Source: Spartobacteria bacterium (GTDB lineage Bacteria; Verrucomicrobiota; Verrucomicrobiia; Chthoniobacterales; UBA6821). From it: a stretch of DNA of 23,135 bases. Both the position numbers and the translations under genes were made by a program. Within the stretch, counting starts at the first letter, position 1. Every line of letters begins with the position of its first letter. The notes beneath the pieces were generated by a model. That model saw only the letters and a program-made list of their open reading frames with translations. It did not search any database and was not told the origin of the DNA. Below, piece by piece: positions 15,740 through 22,402 of the stretch. The stretch spans positions 1 through 23,135 of the forward strand of contig CANIBV010000014.1 of NCBI GenBank assembly GCA_947466005.1, read 5' to 3'.

Positions 15740-17482
15740 TTAGTGGGTTCCGGCCGTGATGGTGCTGGCGTTTGCGGACTGCGCCATCACCGCGGCCGAC
15801 TCCTGGGGTATATCGAGGTAGCGGACGGCCCTGCTTGCAATCTTTGAGAAGACAGGGGCAGCCACCAGTCCTCCGTAATTCGCCGAGGAGCCGATCGGTG
15901 CATCATCCACAATGACGAGTCCCATGAGCTTTGGCTGGTCGGCAGGAAGGAAGCCGGCGAAGGAAACAATGAAGCGACCATCGAGATATCCGCCGTGGGG
16001 GCTGATCTTTTGCGCTGTGCCTGTCTTGCCAGCAACCGTGTACCCCTCAACGCGTGCAAGCGGAGCCGTTCCCTGGTCACTCACCGCGCGCTGCAGCGCA
16101 TCGGCAACAAATCCCGCGGTCTTAGCCGAGACCACTTCACGTGCCGGTGTCACCTCTTGAGTTCCACTCCCCTCGCCCTTGCTGAGCACAAGACGGGGCT
16201 TCATGAGCTTCCCGCCGTTGGCGATCACCGACATTCCCATCACCATTTGGATGGGGGTCACTGAAACCGACTGACCGAAGGCCATTCGGGTCTTGGTGAT
16301 CATATCCCAGCGATGCGGCGGATTGACGAGTCCTGAGATCTCGCCATGCAGCGGGATGCCGGTCTTCTCGCCGAACCCGAAACGGCGCACGTAATCGTAG
16401 TAGCAATTATCCTGCATCCGGAGCGCCATCTTCGCGGAGCCGATGTTGGAGGATTTCATCAGGATTTCTGAAACGCTCAGGTCGCCGCTGCCATGGTGAT
16501 CCTTGATCGTCTTGCCACCGTACTGGAAAAGCCCGTTCTCGCAGTAGATGCGGGTCTTTTCATCCACGATCTTATCGTTGAGCGCGGCAGCCGCGACGAC
16601 GATCTTGAACGTGGACCCAGGTTCATACATGTCGGTGATAGCCCGGTTGCGGAGTTGCTCTACCTTGGCTTCGTTAAAATGGTTGGGGTCGTAGTTCGGA
16701 CGGCAGGCCATGGCGAGGATCTCGCCGGTATTCGGATCTGCCAGAATCGCCGTTGCACCGGCCGGGTGAAGTTCCTTGTATGTGGTATCAATCTCCTTCT
16801 CGACAATGGCCTGCAGTCCCATGTCGATACTCAGTCGGATGTCAGCACCCTGTTCCGGAAGCTGTTCCTGCCCCCGGTAAATCACGATCTCTCGTCCCCT
16901 TCGGTCGTGCTCGATCATCCGAAACCCATCCTGACCGCTGAGTTCTCCATCGAGCATCTTCTCAATCCCGTCGATGCCATGCCCCGAGTGGTCAACAAAG
17001 CCGAGCACATGGCAGAGCATTTCCCCATTGGGGTAGCTGCGCACCGCATCCTCCTCGAGGTAGAGCCCCCGGAGGCCTGCTTTCTCCATTGCTCGTATCA
17101 TTCCCTGCGCATTTTCCTCGCTTACTGCCTTGCGGATCACGACATAGGGACGCTTGGTGCTCAGCTTCTGGGTCAGTTCGGAAACAGGCATCTCCAGGAA
17201 AGGAGCTGCTACGGCAGCTAGTGCTGCAGGATCATGAATATGAGTCCCGTCCGCCGTGACCGTTCTGACGGGAATGTTCACCGCAAGTTCCTCGCCGTTA
17301 CGATCCAGGATACGTCCCCGGCGGGCCTGAATCGGCTGGCGGAAGCAGTGTTTCTCGGCTGCCTTAAGGGAAAAGTAATCGTGCTGAAGCACCTGGAGGT
17401 TAATCAACCGCCAGGCAAAGCCCGTGAAGATCAGTACCATCAGGGCGCAGACGAACCCGATGCGTCCTCCGGTTCCTTTCAC
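15740..17482 (-). CDS. ftsI: FtsI/PBP3-type septal peptidoglycan transpeptidase
   Basis: This 580-residue class B penicillin-binding protein cross-links new septal peptidoglycan and works with FtsW. It has a short cytoplasmic tail, one transmembrane helix (~8-27), the pedestal domain opening with RRGRILDRNGEELA (54-67), and a transpeptidase domain with the three active-site motifs: STFK (S290-K293), SSN (344-346) and KTGT (486-489). YEPGSTFK and AFGQSVSVTPIQM are also typical. There are no C-terminal PASTA domains. The start is GTG at 17482, overlapping the ftsL stop as GTGA. The longer frame length and the position after ftsL support the division PBP rather than PBP2; the elongation PBP would normally sit beside mreCD/rodA. 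Confidence 0.95.
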   Translation of the reverse strand: MKGTGGRIGFVCALMVLIFTGFAWRLINLQVLQHDYFSLKAAEKHCFRQPIQARRGRILDRNGEELAVNIPVRTVTADGTHIHDPAALAAVAAPFLEMPVSELTQKLSTKRPYVVIRKAVSEENAQGMIRAMEKAGLRGLYLEEDAVRSYPNGEMLCHVLGFVDHSGHGIDGIEKMLDGELSGQDGFRMIEHDRRGREIVIYRGQEQLPEQGADIRLSIDMGLQAIVEKEIDTTYKELHPAGATAILADPNTGEILAMACRPNYDPNHFNEAKVEQLRNRAITDMYEPGSTFKIVVAAAALNDKIVDEKTRIYCENGLFQYGGKTIKDHHGSGDLSVSEILMKSSNIGSAKMALRMQDNCYYDYVRRFGFGEKTGIPLHGEISGLVNPPHRWDMITKTRMAFGQSVSVTPIQMVMGMSVIANGGKLMKPRLVLSKGEGSGTQEVTPAREVVSAKTAGFVADALQRAVSDQGTAPLARVEGYTVAGKTGTAQKISPHGGYLDGRFIVSFAGFLPADQPKLMGLVIVDDAPIGSSANYGGLVAAPVFSKIASRAVRYLDIPQESAAVMAQSANASTITAGTH

Positions 17483-17883
17483 CTGTTAATGGTGCGCTGG
17501 GGAGCCCCGGGACCAAACCGGCTGGCCGGATCACGCGAGGCGGTGCGCAAGACCCCATCTTCTTCAGCAGGCATGGCGGGAGTGACCCTGGCAATCGCCG
17601 TATCCCGAATCGCATCAAGCTTGATATAACCCTCATCAAGACGGCGCTGCAGGGCGCCACGTGAGGTCATGGAGGTGATCCGCGCCTTCAAGCCTTCATT
17701 TTTCGCCTGTGATTCGCGAAGGGCCGCCTCGGTGATGCGGGCCTGATTTCCAACAGCGTGCTGCTGGTTCTTCAGGTAGACAAAGAAAAGAGCGGCAATG
17801 CCCACGAGGAAGGCCACGATGATCAGTCGCGCCAGGACATTGACCTCGATCAAGTTCGTCGTGCGGTGGCGGTTTTTATTCAT
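17479..17883 (-). CDS. ftsL: FtsL-like small bitopic division protein
   Basis: This 134-residue protein has a short basic cytoplasmic N-terminus (MNKNRHRTTN), one transmembrane helix (~17-37, LARLIIVAFLVGIAALFFVYL), and then a hydrophilic segment with heptad-like Leu/Ala spacing to about residue 90 (ITEAALRESQAKNEGLKARI, LQRRLDEGYIKL) that can form a coiled coil. The Pro/Arg-rich tail looks disordered. This is the architecture of FtsL, which pairs with FtsB and FtsQ and activates FtsWI. Sequence conservation in FtsL is always weak, so the name rests mainly on architecture and on the position between rsmH and ftsI. Its ATG overlaps the rsmH stop (ATGA), and its stop overlaps the GTG start of ftsI. 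Confidence 0.82.
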   Translation of the reverse strand: MNKNRHRTTNLIEVNVLARLIIVAFLVGIAALFFVYLKNQQHAVGNQARITEAALRESQAKNEGLKARITSMTSRGALQRRLDEGYIKLDAIRDTAIARVTPAMPAEEDGVLRTASRDPASRFGPGAPQRTINR

Positions 17884-18821
17884 GGCGTTGCTCCCGGTTG
17901 CCCGCCCGGGCGTCGCTCCACGACACGGAGTCGCGCGCTACGCGAGCGGGGATTGGAAGCAAGCTCCGTCGGTGAGGCCGTGACGGAACGCGTCGTCAAT
18001 GCATTGAAGAGCCTCTCAGGATTGGGGCGTGGCGCGGGCCACGTCGGATCATCAACTTCGGCCACCGAATGACGGCGGAAGAAATGCTTCACGATCCGGT
18101 CCTCCAGCGAATGGAAGGTGATCACCGCCATGCGGCCTCCGGGAGCAAGAAGGGCAGCGAATGCAGGAAGGGCCAGTTCAAGGGAACCAATCTCATCATT
18201 CACTGCGATTCGGAGCGCTTGAAAAACCCGGGTGGCCGGATGTCGCGGCCCCTGACGCCCGGCAGCAATGAGTCCGGCGAGTTCCGTTGTTGTCGTGAGC
18301 GGCTTCTTCTCACGGGCACGCACGATACGGGCCGCAAACTGGATGGCTCGTGGTTCGTCCCCATACTCGCGGAAAATGCGGGCAAGCTCAGAGGCAGTCG
18401 CCGTATTGACCAGATCCGCCGCCGTCCGCCCCGAGTTGCCCATGCGCATATCGAGCGGTCCCTCACGCTGGAAGGAAAAGCCCCTCTCCGGTGTGTCGAG
18501 TTGGTGGGAGGAGACGCCAAGATCCAAAAGGATGCCATCGACACCCTGAATGCCCAATCCAGCAAGAGTCCCCGGCGCCTCCGCAAAGTTGCCCTCAAGG
18601 GCGGTAAACAACTCCCCGTGAGAGGCGAGATGAGCGCGCGTGTGTGCCAGCGCCTCCGGATCACGGTCAAAAGCAAGAACCCGCGCCCCGCCCTTCAGCA
18701 GCAAGCTGCTGTGGCCTCCCCCCCCCAGGGTCCCATCGATGATGGTACGGCCTAAGACGGGACGCAGGAAATCAATGACCTCTGCCGCCAAAACAGGCTC
18801 GTGGCGGAAGGAGGTGCTCAT
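17880..18821 (-). CDS. rsmH: RsmH, 16S rRNA (cytosine-1402-N4)-methyltransferase
   Basis: This 313-residue SAM-dependent enzyme (also called MraW) methylates C1402 in the P-site region of 16S rRNA. The family N-terminus HEPVL is at 7-11, followed by the SAM-binding DGTLGGGGHS (29-38), FDRDPEA (51-57), LDLGVSSHQLDTPERGFSFQREGPLDMRM, RHPATRVFQALRIAVNDE and GGRMAVITFHSLEDRIVKHFFR, all diagnostic. I use the ATG at 18821 because the family usually starts a few residues before HEPVL. An in-frame ATG at 18914 would add 31 mostly basic residues and shorten the gap to mraZ from 107 to 14 bases, so that alternative start remains possible. Neither start has a Shine-Dalgarno sequence. The stop overlaps the ftsL start. 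Confidence 0.95.
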   Translation of the reverse strand: MSTSFRHEPVLAAEVIDFLRPVLGRTIIDGTLGGGGHSSLLLKGGARVLAFDRDPEALAHTRAHLASHGELFTALEGNFAEAPGTLAGLGIQGVDGILLDLGVSSHQLDTPERGFSFQREGPLDMRMGNSGRTAADLVNTATASELARIFREYGDEPRAIQFAARIVRAREKKPLTTTTELAGLIAAGRQGPRHPATRVFQALRIAVNDEIGSLELALPAFAALLAPGGRMAVITFHSLEDRIVKHFFRRHSVAEVDDPTWPAPRPNPERLFNALTTRSVTASPTELASNPRSRSARLRVVERRPGGQPGATP

Positions 18822-18928
18822 AATGGGTGATGAAGAAAAAGATGTTTGGGTCTCGAGGTCGTGGTGGGCTCGGAGGAATCTGTTTCGTCGAAGTTTGTAT
18901 TGGAGTCGCGTCATCGGTTCATGGCCGC

Positions 18929-19381
18929 TCAGAGACCGATCAACTCGGCCACTTGGCGGTAGGAAGGGGACTCCTCCGCGCTGACGGCAGCCCAGCGCTT
19001 GGCGTTCCAGATTTCAAAACGGCTGCGCCCACCTACGAGAACGACCTCTCCCTTGAGCTTCACCGAGTCGCAATGGTCGTCGGGCAACAGGATGCGGCCG
19101 TTGCTATCCGCCGAGATCGCGCGTGCCTGACTGTAGAACTGACGGATCGCCTTGCGTCGCTCTGGCGCCGGCGCCCCGCTCTGCTCAATGCGCGACTCGA
19201 TGGAGTCGAACTCCTCCGGAGGCATCACGATGAGGCAGTCGCCGGTCGGCCCGGGAATGGCATGAAACGCGTCCGGTCCCCCATTCAGCCAAGCCGCCGG
19301 AATCGTGACGCGATTCTTCACATCCATGGACCTCTCGAAAGTCCCGGCGTAGCTGATCGGTTTTGGGGTGGGTTTGGACAT
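18929..19381 (-). CDS. mraZ: MraZ, transcriptional regulator of the dcw cluster
   Basis: This 150-residue protein has two AbrB-like (SpoVT/AbrB fold) half-domains. The first includes YAGTFERSMDVKNRVTIPAAW (11-31) and the second ARAISADSNGRILLPDDHC, each carrying the D.K.R...P / D..GR..LP motif that forms the DNA-binding loop. MraZ forms ring-shaped oligomers that bind direct repeats in front of mraZ and usually repress the dcw operon. It is the first gene of the cluster, as in most bacteria. I chose the ATG at 19381 because it gives the usual family length; the frame is open further upstream, but that stretch contains the operator repeats. The usual DAKGR reads DVKNR in the first half, a mild variation. 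Confidence 0.95.
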   Translation of the reverse strand: MSKPTPKPISYAGTFERSMDVKNRVTIPAAWLNGGPDAFHAIPGPTGDCLIVMPPEEFDSIESRIEQSGAPAPERRKAIRQFYSQARAISADSNGRILLPDDHCDSVKLKGEVVLVGGRSRFEIWNAKRWAAVSAEESPSYRQVAELIGL

Positions 19382-19403
19382 TGGGGCCGTAGTGGGAGGA
19401 TAG

Positions 19404-19438
19404 ACCACTTTTCTCCACCACGCCCCACTTTTTCCCAC
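19404..19438 (-). promoter_or_regulatory. MraZ operator: four direct GTGG boxes with 10-bp period
   Basis: Read on the minus strand, four boxes GTGGG, GTGGG, GTGGA and GTGGT start at 19438, 19428, 19418 and 19408, exactly 10 bases (one helical turn) apart. Three of the gaps contain AAAA or CGTGG sequences, and two boxes read AAAGTGG. Characterised MraZ proteins bind several TGGG-type (E. coli) or AAAGTG-type (mycoplasma) repeats in front of mraZ, so this is very probably the site where MraZ represses its own operon. The last box ends 22 bases before the mraZ ATG. A TTGACC hexamer on the same strand (19452-19457) could be a -35 element, but no convincing -10 box stands 16-18 bases downstream. 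Confidence 0.85.
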
Positions 19439-19470
19439 CAAACAGGGAGATGGTCAACTGGAAAAGGAGG

Positions 19471-19490
19471 TAAATCAGCGGTTCCCTAAG
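19471..19490 (-). repeat. Solo copy of the terminal inverted repeat of the 20166-20482 element
   Basis: On the minus strand this reads CTTAGGGAACCGCTGATTTA. It matches the two tips of the element at 20166-20482 (CTAAGGAACCGCTGATTAAA and CTTAGGGAAACGCTGATTAA) at nearly every position over 18-20 bases; beyond that the similarity stops. Its outer end points toward the lipoprotein gene. It lies about 30 bases upstream of the first MraZ box, so it is probably a remnant of an earlier insertion next to the dcw promoter. Confidence 0.75.
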
Positions 19491-19712
19491 AACCGATCTC
19501 TTCGAATTGATGCACATAGCGGTGCACGGTTCCCTCGGGCTCACCCGATAGCACTCCCTCATCATCCACAGGAGTGAACTGCGACTCGGTCTGGGGGGTG
19601 GCTGCAAAGCGCCTCCGGGTGCCTTGGTGTTCGGGCTTGTTTGAAGAGAGGGTAGACGATCTTGCATTTCCTGCTTGAAATCATCGGCCACCTTCGCGAG
19701 CTTGCCCTCTCA

Positions 19713-20069
19713 ATGAAACTCATCACCACCTCCCTCCTAGCAGCTTCATGCCTCGTGCTTGCAGCATGCAATAAACCTGCGGCAAAAGAAGAAGCCTCCT
19801 TCCAATGCATCTCCGCAAAGATCACGATCGCTGATAAGCAGGTCGATTCCGTTGTTCAGTGGAACACCAAGACAGGAGAGGCTCGTCTCCTCAATGCAGC
19901 TTCCTTCGCCGACAAGTCCACCGGACAGCAAGGTAACCTGATCGGCTGGGTCCCTCTTGTTGACCTTCAGCAGGCCGTGCAGAATCTGGCCTCGCAGATT
20001 CAGGCGCAGCAGAACGCAGCCAAGGGTTCGGCGTCCCCTTCCTCAACACCGATCCAGTCCAAGAAGTAG
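19713..20069 (+). CDS. Small putative lipoprotein of unknown function
   Basis: This 118-residue protein begins with a lipoprotein signal peptide: MK, then a hydrophobic stretch (LITTSLLAASCLVL), then the lipobox LAAC with the lipidated Cys19. The mature part is hydrophilic, with a short segment of alternating hydrophobic residues (ASFQCISAKITIADKQVDSVVQWNTKTGEARLL), a Gly-rich turn (STGQQGNLIGWVPL), and a Gln/Ala-rich helix with a Ser/Pro/Lys tail. I do not recognise the family. The ATG at 19713 is preferred over an in-frame ATG at 19662, because it starts exactly at the signal peptide. The gene is transcribed away from mraZ and followed by an intrinsic terminator 25 bases after the stop, which supports it as a real single-gene unit. 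It is expected in the inner or outer membrane, facing the periplasm. Confidence 0.82.
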   Translation: MKLITTSLLAASCLVLAACNKPAAKEEASFQCISAKITIADKQVDSVVQWNTKTGEARLLNAASFADKSTGQQGNLIGWVPLVDLQQAVQNLASQIQAQQNAAKGSASPSSTPIQSKK

Positions 20070-20094
20070 TTTCAGGATCACTATTTACGAAGAG

Positions 20095-20121
20095 CGGCCG
20101 GAGCAATCCGGCCGTTTTTTT
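20095..20121 (+). terminator. Intrinsic terminator of the lipoprotein gene
   Basis: A perfect 8-bp GC-rich stem, CGGCCGGA / TCCGGCCG, closes a GCAA tetraloop (20095-20114) and is followed directly by seven T residues. It begins 25 bases after the lipoprotein stop codon on the same strand. The minus-strand side has no matching T run, so it looks unidirectional. Confidence 0.93.
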
Positions 20122-20165
20122 GTGCCCCAATACAAGGGTGAGCACATTGGAGAAGGCAAGTGGAC

Positions 20166-20482
20166 TCTAAGGAACCGCTGATTAAATCCCATGATGGCCG
20201 CTGAAGAGTAGTTGATTGTTTTCCAAGGCGTGCAGCGCAGTGGCAATTCCCTTGCGGTCTTGACCAAGCAAGCAACGCAGGGAAACGGCCAAATACTCTC
20301 AGCCCAATCGGTTGCGGAGATAACAGAACCGGAGGCTGTGTTGGCTTCGCGATTACAGCCCGCAAGGGGATGCTCACGCGAAGCCGCCTTGCCTGCGTCC
20401 CATGGCTTGCCCGGTCGTTGCTTCGCATCCGCTACGGCTTCCGGCAACGGCCTCAATGCGATTTAATCAGCGTTTCCCTAAG
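20166..20482. mobile_element. MITE-like element with ~34-bp terminal inverted repeats
   Basis: The left end (from 20167, CTAAGGAACCGCTGATTAAA…, to about 20200, ending ATGGCCG) is mirrored by the right end (20448-20482, reverse complement CTTAGGGAAACGCTGATTAA… ending GAGGCCG). The ends match at about three quarters or more of the positions over ~34 bases, including the exact core CGCTGATTAAATC. GGAC stands on both sides (20162-20165 and 20482-20485), a possible 4-base target duplication, though the right copy overlaps the end as drawn. The interior (~250 bases) has short frames on both strands without recognisable protein and no transposase motifs. It is best read as a non-autonomous miniature element, probably mobilised by a transposase encoded elsewhere. 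The insertion sequence family is not identified. Confidence 0.7.
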
Positions 20483-20553
20483 GACGTCGGGAAAGGCGGG
20501 GAACTGAAGCCATTTTTCCCACTGCATCACTTCATGAACTGAAATCCGCCTCC

Positions 20554-22020
20554 CTAACCCGGGATGTTTTTAAGGAGTTCGGCGTTGGTCGGATACCGAC
20601 GAATAAAGAAGAGAAGCCTCTCGATGGCTTCGATGGGCTTATGTCCTGCCAAGCCGCGACGGATGATGTTGATCTTGTGCATCTCGTCTGGGGTAAGAAG
20701 AAGTTCCTCACGGCGGGTGCCGGAGAGGAAGATGTCGACGGCGGGATAGATGCGCTGATCGCTGATTTTTCGATCGAGGACGAGCTCCATGTTGCCGGTG
20801 CCCTTGAACTCTTGGAAGATGAGATCGTCCATGCGGCTGTTGGTCTCGATGAGAGCGGTCGCCATGATGGTAAGCGATCCTGCCTCCTCGGTATTACGCG
20901 CGGCCGCGAAGAGCTTGCGGGGGATCTCCATCGCACGGGAGTCCATGCCGCCGCTCATGGTGCGCCCTCCGCCACCCTGGGCGTTGTTGAAGGCGCGGCC
21001 GATGCGGGTGAGGGAGTCCATGAGGACGAAGACATCCTTCCCCTGCTCGACAAGGCGCTTGGCGCGGTCGATGGCGATCTGCGCGATGCGGGTGTGGCTT
21101 CGGAGGTCGCTGTCGTTGGAGCTGGCGTAGAGTTCGGCCTGAGGAACCGTACGGCGGATCTCGGTCACCTCCTCAGGACGCTCATCGACCAGAAGGATGA
21201 TGAGCTTCATCTCGGGGTGGTTCTTCACCACGGCGTCGGCGATGTGCTGCAGAAGTGTGGTCTTGCCGGTGCGAGGCGGGGCAACGATGAGGCCCCGCTG
21301 ACCCTTTCCAACCGGGGTCATGAGGTCGATAATACGCGTGGTGAAGCGCTCGGGTGTTGTCTCGAGCGTGATGCGCTTGTTGGGGCTGATGGTCGTCAGT
21401 TCCTCAAAGAGCGGGATGTTCACGAACTTCTCCGGAGCTTCACCCTCGATCTCGGTGGCGCGGAAGAGCTGAATGCCACGGGGTCCACGGCGGGTCTCTC
21501 CTTTGATGAAGACGCCGTCGCGGAGGTTGTACTGACGGATCACCTCGGGGGTGATGAAGATGTCGTTCTGCGTGGCGGAGTAGGCGCGCTTGGCCTCGCG
21601 AAGGAATCCGAAACCCTTACCGGAGACCTCGACGATACCCTCGGCGTAGGTCGGCTCCGGAGGGGGACCATCCTGAGTCGCTCCCGCTGCGACAACAGGT
21701 TCTGCAAACTCATCGGGGCCGGGGCCGTGCTCTTGGTACCCACTCTGGCCACCCTGTCCCCCACCCTGCGTAGTTGGGCCACGGTTATCCTGGCGGTCGT
21801 TACGGAAATTGCGGCGCCCGCCGCTGCGGGGACGGCGGGCTCCACCACCCCGGCGGGGGTGGTCGAAGTTTCTCTCGCGCTGCGCTCCCTGCTGCTGGGA
21901 TCCACCCTCGCCTCCGCCCTGCTGCGGCGCGTGGGAATCGGGATTCTGGCGGGAAGGTGCCGGTTGGGAGGGCTGGGGGGCTGGGGCTTGTGGAATTTGG
22001 GGCTGCTGTTCGTCACTCAT
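20554..22020 (-). CDS. rho: Transcription termination factor Rho with disordered N-terminus
   Basis: This 488-residue RNA-dependent ATPase terminates transcription by translocating along untranslated RNA as a hexamer. Residues ~125-195 form the cold-shock-like primary RNA-binding domain (EGIVEVSGKGFGFLR, DIFITPEVIRQYNLRDG, KGETR). The ATPase core follows: RIIDLMTPVGKGQRGLIVAPPRTGKT (Walker A ~247-254), LLVDERPEEVTE (Walker B region), MDSLTRIGRA, the Q/R-loop region GGGGRTMSGGMD (349-360), and the EFKGTGNMEL..DRKI segment. Residues 1-~122 are Gln/Pro-rich and then Gly/Arg-rich and appear disordered. The usual small helical Rho_N domain at the N-terminus is not visible. An in-frame stop lies 13 codons upstream of the ATG at 22020, so no longer form starts at ATG nearby. 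No Shine-Dalgarno sequence is present. Confidence 0.97.
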   Translation of the reverse strand: MSDEQQPQIPQAPAPQPSQPAPSRQNPDSHAPQQGGGEGGSQQQGAQRERNFDHPRRGGGARRPRSGGRRNFRNDRQDNRGPTTQGGGQGGQSGYQEHGPGPDEFAEPVVAAGATQDGPPPEPTYAEGIVEVSGKGFGFLREAKRAYSATQNDIFITPEVIRQYNLRDGVFIKGETRRGPRGIQLFRATEIEGEAPEKFVNIPLFEELTTISPNKRITLETTPERFTTRIIDLMTPVGKGQRGLIVAPPRTGKTTLLQHIADAVVKNHPEMKLIILLVDERPEEVTEIRRTVPQAELYASSNDSDLRSHTRIAQIAIDRAKRLVEQGKDVFVLMDSLTRIGRAFNNAQGGGGRTMSGGMDSRAMEIPRKLFAAARNTEEAGSLTIMATALIETNSRMDDLIFQEFKGTGNMELVLDRKISDQRIYPAVDIFLSGTRREELLLTPDEMHKINIIRRGLAGHKPIEAIERLLFFIRRYPTNAELLKNIPG

Positions 22021-22093
22021 GGGAAAAATGGGATTAGGTTGTCGTCTGTGAGACTGTTAGGTCAGAAAATGAAGATGAGGGAATGGTAGGGGC

Positions 22094-22109
22094 CCGGGAT
22101 CATTCCCGG
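22094..22109 (-). promoter_or_regulatory. Hairpin in the probable rho leader
   Basis: A perfect 6-bp stem CCGGGA / TCCCGG with a 4-base loop lies about 74 bases upstream of the rho ATG. There is no T run after it, so it is not an intrinsic terminator. Rho genes are often autoregulated in their leaders, and this hairpin may take part, but that is inference. Confidence 0.35.
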
Positions 22110-22236
22110 ATGGGATTCCAAGTTGCCTCATGAGGATGCCTGATTAAAAAACCGGCTCTCCGTCGGGACAACGGTGCAATCCTGATTGGATGGATGCTCT
22201 GCGTTAGGGTTTGTGAGAATTTCTAAAACCAAACCG

Positions 22237-22260
22237 CCGGAGAAAAAATCAACTCTCCGG
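22237..22260 (-). terminator. Possible weak terminator or leader hairpin after the hydrolase gene
   Basis: A perfect 7-bp stem CCGGAGA / TCTCCGG closes a 10-base T-rich loop on the minus strand. Downstream on that strand the sequence is CGGTTTGGTTTTAG, only a poor U tract. It lies ~145 bases beyond the hydrolase stop, so the assignment as terminator is weak; it may instead be part of the rho leader. Confidence 0.3.
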
Positions 22261-22402
22261 GAACTGTGTGGGAGAAATCCTAGAAGACCAAAACGTTCTT
22301 TTAAGAAATCATACCCCCGGACCATGTCAACGCCTATTTGGTGTAAAAGGGGCTCTGTAGGATCCCCAACACTGAAAATTTCAGCTTTTCCCCTGCCGGG
22401 AG

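Larger units (their letters stand above)
19382..19712. other. Divergent intergenic region between mraZ and the lipoprotein gene
   Basis: These 331 bases separate two divergent genes and should hold both promoters. The left part contains the MraZ boxes and, at 19471-19490, an extra copy of the tip of the nearby inverted-repeat element. The middle has two small hairpins: TGCAC/GTGCA around 19511-19526 and TCGGG/CCCGA around 19539-19552. The rest (about 19555-19710) has open frames on both strands but none with a recognisable product. I could not pick a convincing promoter for the plus-strand lipoprotein gene, and no Shine-Dalgarno sequence precedes it. Confidence 0.6.
22021..22402. other. 382-bp non-coding region between the hydrolase gene and rho
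   Basis: No convincing gene is seen here. It should contain the 3' end of the hydrolase transcript and the promoter and leader of rho, all on the minus strand. Two hairpins stand out: one at 22094-22109, about 75 bases before the rho start, and one at 22237-22260. A run of six T residues on the minus strand (around 22144-22149) follows only a weak stem. The AT-richer composition in the middle (22200-22330) fits a promoter region, but I could not choose a reliable -35/-10 pair. Confidence 0.5.

Noticed and set aside
19452..19457. TTGACC as a definite -35 box of a sigma-70 promoter for mraZ
   Set aside because: No acceptable -10 hexamer lies 16-18 bases downstream (that position reads GAAAAA), so it is mentioned only as a possibility.
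19185..19691. Minus-strand frame running from the intergenic region into mraZ in another frame
   Set aside because: It overlaps mraZ and the MraZ boxes and has no family resemblance; the mraZ frame is clear.
20085..20466. Short frames on both strands inside the inverted-repeat element
   Set aside because: They run through the terminal repeats, lack transposase motifs, and appear to be by-products of the element's composition.
20641..22089. Long plus-strand open frame (482 codons) antisense to rho
   Set aside because: It mirrors rho in GC-rich sequence, has no recognisable domain, and is rich in residues produced by reading common codons backward. Rho on the other strand is certain.
22128..22325. 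Minus-strand 65-codon frame between the hydrolase gene and rho
   Set aside because: It has no recognisable motif, overlaps the hairpin at 22237-22260, and its codon use does not resemble the neighbouring genes.
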